Below, piece after piece: positions 59,232 through 64,000 of a stretch of DNA of 64,000 bases. The translations under genes were made by a program, and so were the position numbers. The notes beneath the pieces were generated by a model. It made no database searches. It was not told the origin of the DNA and saw nothing but the letters and a program-made list of their open reading frames with translations. Position 1 is the stretch's first letter. Every line of letters starts with the position of its first letter. The stretch covers positions 62,001 through 126,000 of the forward strand of contig JADKDT010000001.1 of the NCBI GenBank assembly GCA_016714465.1, read 5' to 3'. Source of the stretch: Candidatus Brachythrix odensensis (GTDB lineage Bacteria; Chloroflexota; Anaerolineae; J036; Brachytrichaceae).

Positions 59232-59669
59232 TTATCTCGGATCGCCAGCGCTGCTGCCGCTGCGGGATTCCGACATTGCGCGCAGCTTAAAGGCCGCGAT
59301 TTGGCGCTCGCCGAGCACAATCTTCAGCGAGAGTTTTTTGTCACCGCGCTGAAGCTCCAGCGCAAGGGTGGCCCCCGGCAACTTGGCGCAGATCAGGGCA
59401 GACAGGTCCGCGTGCCCATCGATCACGAGACCATCGATCGAGCGCACTCGGTCGCCGACCTGCACGCCGGCGCGCTCGGCCGGGCTCTTTTGGATGACGC
59501 GATCCACGACGATTTGCTCAATGCTCTTGGAGCCATTGAGCCGCGTCTGCGGTTTCCACAAGATGCCCAAATAGGCTACGGATCGATTCTGCACACTTCT
59601 CCACGCGTTCGTGCGGTCAAGACCGCCAAGAGCGCACATCCAGCGCCCGGCGCTTTCTGAAGCGGGCAC
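59232..59669 (-). CDS. PDZ-domain protein fragment
   Basis: 145 residues from a GTG start at 59669 (MCALGGL at 59639 is an alternative). One PDZ domain is visible: VVDRVIQKSPAERAGVQVGDRVRSIDGLVIDGHADLSAL, ending LALELQRGDKKLSLKIVLGER. This is the kind found at the end of HtrA/DegP-like proteases, but no protease Ser-His-Asp domain precedes it. It may be a genuine stand-alone PDZ or the remnant of a broken protease. It is downstream of the histidine kinase on the same strand. Confidence 0.6.
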   Translation of the reverse strand: MPASESAGRWMCALGGLDRTNAWRSVQNRSVAYLGILWKPQTRLNGSKSIEQIVVDRVIQKSPAERAGVQVGDRVRSIDGLVIDGHADLSALICAKLPGATLALELQRGDKKLSLKIVLGERQIAAFKLRAMSESRSGSSAGDPR

Positions 59670-59748
59670 ATTAAACCAACCGCCTTAGCATCGACTGAGA
59701 TGCCGTCGCTGGCGCGGTGAGGAGGCCGGAAGCCAGAATCGTGATCGC

Positions 59749-61257
59749 TCATACAAGATTGGGCTGATACGCCGGAAGAAAGACGTCGAACGAGGTCCCC
59801 ACACCGACCGCGCTGCGGGCCGCGATTCGCCCGCCGTAGGCCTCGGCGATGGTCTGGGCGATTGCGAGGCCCAGGCCGGCCCCGCCTTTGGCCCGCGACC
59901 GGGATTTGTCAACCCGGTAGAAGCGTTCGAAGACGTGCGGAAGATCTTCGGCTGGGATGCCGGGACCGTTGTCGCTGACCGTCACCCGCACAACCCGTTC
60001 GCCCCCCACCGCGGGAGCGCCGGCGGCATTGACATCGCGGGCGGCCTCGTTGGCGGCTTCAATGTGGACGGCCGCCCCCTCAGGCGAATGTTTAATTGCG
60101 TTATCCACCAGGTTGAGCAGCACCTGCTTCAATCGGTCGGCGTCTCCCTCGATCTCGAGCGGCTCTTCGCCCAGGAACAGGGTCGTGACCTCGGTTTTGC
60201 CTTGGCCGATGAACTTGCCCGCCCGCGCCACCTCAAGCAGGGTTGGCATCAGATCCAGCGGCGCCATCCGCATCTCGAGCGCGCCCGAGTCGGCCTGGGA
60301 AAGCATCAACAGGCTGCTGACCATCCGGGTCATGCGATCGCTCTCACTTGTCACCGCGTCAAGCGATTCAGTGTCGGCGCAACCCATCCGGAGCAGATCG
60401 ACATTGCCCCGAATCACGGTGAGCGGCGTGCGCATCTCATGGGATACGTCGGCGACGAAGCGCTGTTGGGCGGTGATGGACTGCGAAAGCCGGTCGAGCA
60501 TTTCATTGAAGGCGGTCGAGAGCCTGCCCACTTCGTCGTTGGTTTGGGCGAGCACACGCTGGTCGAGATTGTTGGTCCGCGAGATGCTGAGCGCGGTGTC
60601 GGTGATGCGGGTAATGGGCCGAATAGCCCGCCTGGCCACCGCCCCGCCGCCAACAGCCGCGATCAGCAGGGCCAATAGCCCGACAGCCAGGAGCGTGCCG
60701 AGCAGGCCCTGTTTCGCGAATTCAGTATCCTGAATTGGCGTGGCGACCTGGAAAAAGATCAGCAATTGCTGGCCGCTTACCCGGTTGGTGAACACCACCG
60801 GATCGGTCAATACGCGAAGCGGAATCCGATTTACGTGCACGGTGGAATACAGAGGCGTCCGCGCGTCCTGGGCCATGGCCCGTGAATCGCGCAGACTGAT
60901 CGGGTCGATGGGTCCGGAGATCGCAGTTGTGCTGGCGTCCAGAAGCTCGCCGCTGATGTCGTAGGCCTGGACGTAGATCGAACGAAAGGCGTCCGTCGGC
61001 AGTTGAGCGGCGACTTTGCCGTTCTGCAGCAGCGCGGCGCTGGTGAGATCGGTGATGGCTTCGTAGGACTGGCGCAGGAGGTCGTCGACCTGGCGTTGCA
61101 AGAGCAGCGCGACAGCGCCGTACACCAAAAGGCCGGCGATGACGAGCGTGAGCCCGGTCACCGAGGTGTAGACGACGGTCAGTCGCGTCCGGATCGAGAT
61201 TTGACTAAGAGCTCCCAAGGGAATCCACTCCGGTATTCGTTCTTTGACTGACGACAA
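59749..61257 (-). CDS. Sensor histidine kinase (HAMP-HisKA-HATPase), orphan
   Basis: 502 residues; the start reads as a TTG at 61257. Two membrane segments (about 27-52 and 184-205) enclose an outside domain of about 130 residues. A HAMP region then follows, and HisKA with the phospho-acceptor H273 in FVADVSHEMRTPLTVIRGN. HATPase has the N-box LLNLVDNAIKHSPEG, the D-box region VSDNGPGIPAEDLPHVFERFYRVDK and GGAGLGLAIAQTIAEAYGG. No response-regulator gene is adjacent, so its partner is elsewhere. The signal is unknown. Confidence 0.9.
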   Translation of the reverse strand: MSSVKERIPEWIPLGALSQISIRTRLTVVYTSVTGLTLVIAGLLVYGAVALLLQRQVDDLLRQSYEAITDLTSAALLQNGKVAAQLPTDAFRSIYVQAYDISGELLDASTTAISGPIDPISLRDSRAMAQDARTPLYSTVHVNRIPLRVLTDPVVFTNRVSGQQLLIFFQVATPIQDTEFAKQGLLGTLLAVGLLALLIAAVGGGAVARRAIRPITRITDTALSISRTNNLDQRVLAQTNDEVGRLSTAFNEMLDRLSQSITAQQRFVADVSHEMRTPLTVIRGNVDLLRMGCADTESLDAVTSESDRMTRMVSSLLMLSQADSGALEMRMAPLDLMPTLLEVARAGKFIGQGKTEVTTLFLGEEPLEIEGDADRLKQVLLNLVDNAIKHSPEGAAVHIEAANEAARDVNAAGAPAVGGERVVRVTVSDNGPGIPAEDLPHVFERFYRVDKSRSRAKGGAGLGLAIAQTIAEAYGGRIAARSAVGVGTSFDVFLPAYQPNLV

Positions 61258-61341
61258 GCGTACTCCCGTCGCATGAGCAATGAGTGAGTCGCCCCGCGCG
61301 CTTTTCAGCCACAGGGTGATCGTATCCTAACCAAGGCCTGG

Positions 61342-61378
61342 AAGCGGCATGCCCCGGCGTCGCCGGGGCATGCCGCTT
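61342..61378. terminator. 18-bp stem-loop upstream of udp
   Basis: Arms 61342-61359 and 61361-61378, nearly zero loop (GTC at the top). It lies in the intergenic gap between the histidine kinase start and the uridine phosphorylase start (divergent genes), an unusual place for a terminator. Confidence 0.65.
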
Positions 61379-61419
61379 ACCCCAAACCCGTTTAGGTGGG
61401 CGCCGCAGCACGAATAGGC

Positions 61420-61425
61420 TAAGAT
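61420..61425 (+). promoter_or_regulatory. -10-like box directly before udp
   Basis: TAAGAT lies 9 nt from the ATG at 61435, the same arrangement seen at several genes here, suggesting a leaderless transcript. Confidence 0.4.
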
Positions 61426-61434
61426 TCCAATGCG

Positions 61435-62208
61435 ATGAGCACCTCCTTCTATCACATTGGTTTCGGCCTCGACGATCTCGGCCCCGAGCCGCCCACCCTG
61501 GCCCTCCTCTCGGGCGACCCCAATCGCGCGACCATGATCGCGCGCGAACGGCTGACTGGCGCGCGGGTGCTGTCGGAGAATCGCGGGTTGAATAGCTACG
61601 TGGCGCTCCTGCCGAACGGCCGGCCGATCATTTCGGCCACGAGCGGGATGGGCGCGCCCTCGCTCAGCATCGTCGTCAATGAACTGATTCAAGTCGGGGT
61701 GCGGACCATCATCCGGATTGGCACCTGCGGCTCGATCCAGGCCAGCGTCGCCCCCGGCGCAATCGTCATCAGCTCGGCGGCCCTGTGCCGCCAGGGCGCC
61801 GCCAACGACATCGCTCCGCCTGAATACCCGGCGGTCGCCGATCCCTTCCTGACCGTGGCCCTGGCCGACGCCGCCCGGGCGCTGGGGATCGCTCACGCGG
61901 TCGGCATCACCGCCAGTGTCGACACCTTCTACGAGGGTCAGGAGCGCTCATCGTCCTCGGCCAACCCATATCTCCTGCGCAGCCTGCGCGGGATGACGAA
62001 CGAGTTCCGCCACCTTAATGTGCTCAACTACGAGATGGAGGCTGGCACGCTCTTCAAGATGGCCGGGGTCTATGGCTTCCGGGCTGGCTGCGTGTGCGGC
62101 GTCATCGCCCAGCGCGTCACGGGCGAAAACGTCGTGATGGATGCCAAGGGCGGGGCCGTTGAGCGGGCTATCGAGGTGGCGCTCGCTGCGGCCGAGAAAT
62201 TCGCCTAG
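61435..62208 (+). CDS. udp: Uridine phosphorylase
   Basis: 257 residues. Nucleoside phosphorylase type I features: LLSGDPNRATMIAR (phosphate), TSGMGAPSLSIVVNELIQVG, RIGTCGSIQASVAPGAIVIS, TASVDTFYEGQE, and VLNYEMEAGTLFKMAGVYGF (MEAGT with the ribose-binding Glu). It cleaves uridine to uracil and ribose-1-phosphate, feeding pyrimidine salvage beside the de novo pyr genes. Purine or broad-specificity phosphorylase cannot be fully excluded. A 23-bp hairpin follows the stop. Confidence 0.85.
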   Translation: MSTSFYHIGFGLDDLGPEPPTLALLSGDPNRATMIARERLTGARVLSENRGLNSYVALLPNGRPIISATSGMGAPSLSIVVNELIQVGVRTIIRIGTCGSIQASVAPGAIVISSAALCRQGAANDIAPPEYPAVADPFLTVALADAARALGIAHAVGITASVDTFYEGQERSSSSANPYLLRSLRGMTNEFRHLNVLNYEMEAGTLFKMAGVYGFRAGCVCGVIAQRVTGENVVMDAKGGAVERAIEVALAAAEKFA

Positions 62209-62226
62209 ATTTCTCACACGAACTGA

Positions 62227-62275
62227 TTTGCGGAATCGATATTCTCGGCGGAGCCGAGAATATCGATTCCGCAAA
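62227..62275. terminator. Perfect 23-bp stem-loop between convergent genes
   Basis: Arms 62227-62249 and 62253-62275, loop GGA (same loop as 5626 and 12504). It lies between udp and the HEAT-repeat gene, which converge. No T-tract. Confidence 0.75.
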
Positions 62276-62295
62276 ACAGCGACTGGGCGTGCTTC

Positions 62296-63835
62296 TTAGC
62301 GCCACCCGAGTCCGGCGCATACAGCGCACGACTCGCCTGTGGCCAGACACGTCACGCACGGGCGCGCGGTCGGGGGCGGACTTGGGATGTCTTCGGCAAG
62401 TTCCGGATATCGGAGCGCCCCCTGGGCGACGACGGCGAAGCGCGTAAGCGGATCATCCTCCCGGACGGTGGGATGACCAAATGCCTCGTGGTCCATCCGC
62501 AGGATCTCACCGTCGGGCCGCAACCCCCACAGGAAAATGGCATTGCCATGCAGGGGCAGCGCGTTCAGGTCCTCTTTGAAAACACGAAGCGGCCACTGGC
62601 CGATTGTGGTCGGGTTCAGGGCGTTGATTCGCGCCTGTATCCACGCCTGGGCGCTGGGCGGACGCGGCGGGTGCGGGGCGTGCGCGGTGGTGATGGCGGT
62701 GTCGCGCAGGGCGCTCTCGAGCTCCCGACGGATTCCCTGGTTTGCCGGCCTGGCCCACTCGCGCATGAGTTTTGGCAGCGCCCGCAGCGATCCGTAACGC
62801 CCGATGGTCATCGCGGCCGCCCGCATCGCGCCCGGATCGTCGAGCGCATCGACAAGCGCCGGGACCGCCTGCGGGCCAAAGCCTCCCATGAGGAATGCGA
62901 CCCGGGTGCGGATTACGGCGCTCGGGTCCGAATGCAACAGGGTGAGCAGGTGCGGCAGGGCCCGCTCGCGGATGAGGGAATAGCCCTCATACATCACCAG
63001 CCACGCGCGCACCCTCGGCGAAGTCTCGATTTGCAGACGCTCGAACAGCGCGCTTGCGATCTCGGGACTGCGCCAGCGTCGAAACGCGTGGAAGGTCTGG
63101 GCGCGCACATTGTCGTCCTCATCGTTCAACGCCCGCAACAGCGCCCCCTCAGCGTCGGACCGGTCGCGCCTCGATCGTGTCGGCTCCGACGTGGATGCTC
63201 TCTCGGGCGATCCGATCGGCGATGCGCATCTGGATTGTCTTTCGGATGCCGTGCTCGGGTTCGATCTCGAGCCGGCGCGCAAGGGCGGCCGCGCCGGGTT
63301 CATTGCGGTAAAAGTCGATGGCATCGGCGGCTGCGGCCCGCACACCGGGATCCGGGTCATCGAGCGCAACCCGCAGGCGCGCCTGCGCGTCGTCGATCTG
63401 GCTCTGATACAGGCGGATGATCCGGATCGCCTCGCGGCGCGTATGTGGATCGGCATCCGCCAGATCGCGCAGCCAGGGGGCTGGATCGAACAGGCTCGGA
63501 TCGGCCCGCGCCACGGCCGCGCGGATCTCGGGCCGTGGATCGTCGCTCAGACTGCTGCGGATCTCACGCGTCCAACGCTTGATCCCGATTAGCAACCGGG
63601 TGACAGCCTCCGCGGGCGCGTGTGGATCGCGGATCGCCGCGGTGATCAGAGCCGCGTCCGCATTGGTGAAACCGCGCTCCCGAAACAGTTCGTCGAGCGC
63701 ATTGATTGCCGCGGACGCGTTCGATACCCAGTGATCGACAAAGGCGCCCTCAACGGATTCGCCGCCGGTGTCATGCAGGGCGGTCTCGAGCAGCGCCGCA
63801 ACCGTGTCCGAGTCGGATGCACGGGGTGTGTCCAT
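62296..63835 (-). CDS. HEAT-repeat protein with C-terminal zinc knuckle (one frameshift)
   Basis: ATG 63835. Tandem HEAT-like repeats occur throughout: RADPSLFDPAPWLRDLADAD, AIRIIRLYQSQIDDAQARLR, VALDDPDPGVRAAAADAIDF, LLHSDPSAVIRTRVAFLMG and ALVDALDDPGAMRAAAMTIG. Near 63165 one base is missing or extra: IEARPVRR ends the first frame, and DRSDAEGALLRALNDEDDNV continues in the second. The C-terminus has PCVTCLATGESCAVCAGLGW, two CxxC pairs fit for zinc. It is a scaffold for protein contacts; the partner is unknown. The start lies 10 nt after the stop of the partial upstream gene. Confidence 0.78.
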
Positions 63836-63845
63836 CAGCGCGCCA

Positions 63846-64000
63846 TCATGGAAGCGGCGCGACCGATTGCGCCAGCGCGCGGAGTGCCGAGACGTTGGCC
63901 ATTGTTTCGACGTCTGCTCGCCCGGTCTGGACGCCCATCAGCAGATCTTTGAGCGTGGCATCGTAGGCGGCGACATCAGCCGGCCCGCAGCGCGTGCTGT
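63846..64000 (-). CDS. C-terminal end of an unidentified gene (cut by right window edge)
   Basis: Minus-strand frame open to the window edge, 51 codons, ending in ADVAAYDATLKDLLMGVQTG, then VSALRALAQSVAPLP and a stop. It is 10 nt upstream of the HEAT-repeat gene, so the two are probably in one operon. There is too little sequence to name a family. Confidence 0.55.
   Translation of the reverse strand, partial: STRCGPADVAAYDATLKDLLMGVQTGRADVETMANVSALRALAQSVAPLP

Noticed and set aside
1..64000. tRNA, rRNA, transposase or integrase genes
   Set aside because: I looked for tRNA-like cloverleaf ends, rRNA signatures and DDE/tyrosine recombinase motifs and saw none. A tRNA scan would be needed to be certain.

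Overview
GC-rich chromosomal window (a draft or long-read assembly, judging by many single-base indels). The gene content suggests a Chloroflexota (Anaerolineae-like) bacterium. The reasons are very long secreted proteins with Pro/Thr linkers (TPTPTRTPT type), several secreted proteins ending in a YLPxVxR-like C-terminus, a pyrF-pyrE fusion, and many promoters whose -10 box sits directly before the start codon. This placement is inference; no marker gene such as rRNA is present.

Region 1 (1-33.4 kb) is dominated by two tandem paralogous copies of a two-gene secreted-protein cassette. Gene 1 is a giant surface protein: signal peptide, beta-helix, about 27 SdrD_B-like modules, a choice-of-anchor-L-like domain, and a cohesin-like domain ending YLPRVLR. 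Gene 2 is a multidomain secreted protein: BNR/sortilin-like propeller, P/T linker, Ca-loop region, LCAT-like alpha/beta-hydrolase with Asp at the nucleophile position, P/T linker, dockerin, and a cohesin-like domain ending YLPxVGR. Copy A (1-12505) is cut by the left edge. Copy B (14295-33431) is complete but fragmented. A GH15-like glucoamylase gene lies between them on the minus strand. Comparing the copies base by base locates about a dozen frameshifts, so the open frames listed here are pieces of four genes.

Region 2 (33.5-49.4 kb) holds mixed metabolism and small regulators. In order it has an FmdB-type zinc ribbon, an MBL-fold hydrolase, an SRPBCC protein, acetoacetyl-CoA synthetase, a Cys-rich protein and 5-formyl-THF cyclo-ligase. 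Next come a SulP transporter with a methyltransferase, a divergent MarR regulator, a DUF302 protein, a ParB-like protein and D-lactate dehydrogenase. It ends with a DUF1801 protein, a prenyltransferase-like alpha-barrel protein coupled to a GH36 alpha-galactosidase, a SnoaL-like protein and a WD40 lipoprotein.

Region 3 (49.5-50.7 kb) is a repeat nest around a small GIY-YIG nuclease gene: 19-bp inverted repeats flank the gene, and a 50-bp-period tandem array and further dispersed copies follow.

Region 4 (50.7-64 kb) is mostly housekeeping: leucyl aminopeptidase, phosphoglycerate kinase, an AXE1-type esterase, and the pyrimidine cluster pyrB - pyrFE - pyrD with a terminator-like leader. It continues with a CAP-domain secreted protein, a PDZ fragment, an orphan histidine kinase, uridine phosphorylase and a HEAT-repeat protein.

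Across the window, many gene ends carry long, nearly perfect stem-loops (15-29 bp arms, tiny loops, no T-tract). At equivalent places in the two cassette copies the hairpins are retained but their sequences differ completely. The most unusual signals are this hairpin family, the duplicated cohesin/dockerin surface system with its shared C-terminal tag, the Asp-for-Ser hydrolase, and the GIY-YIG repeat nest.
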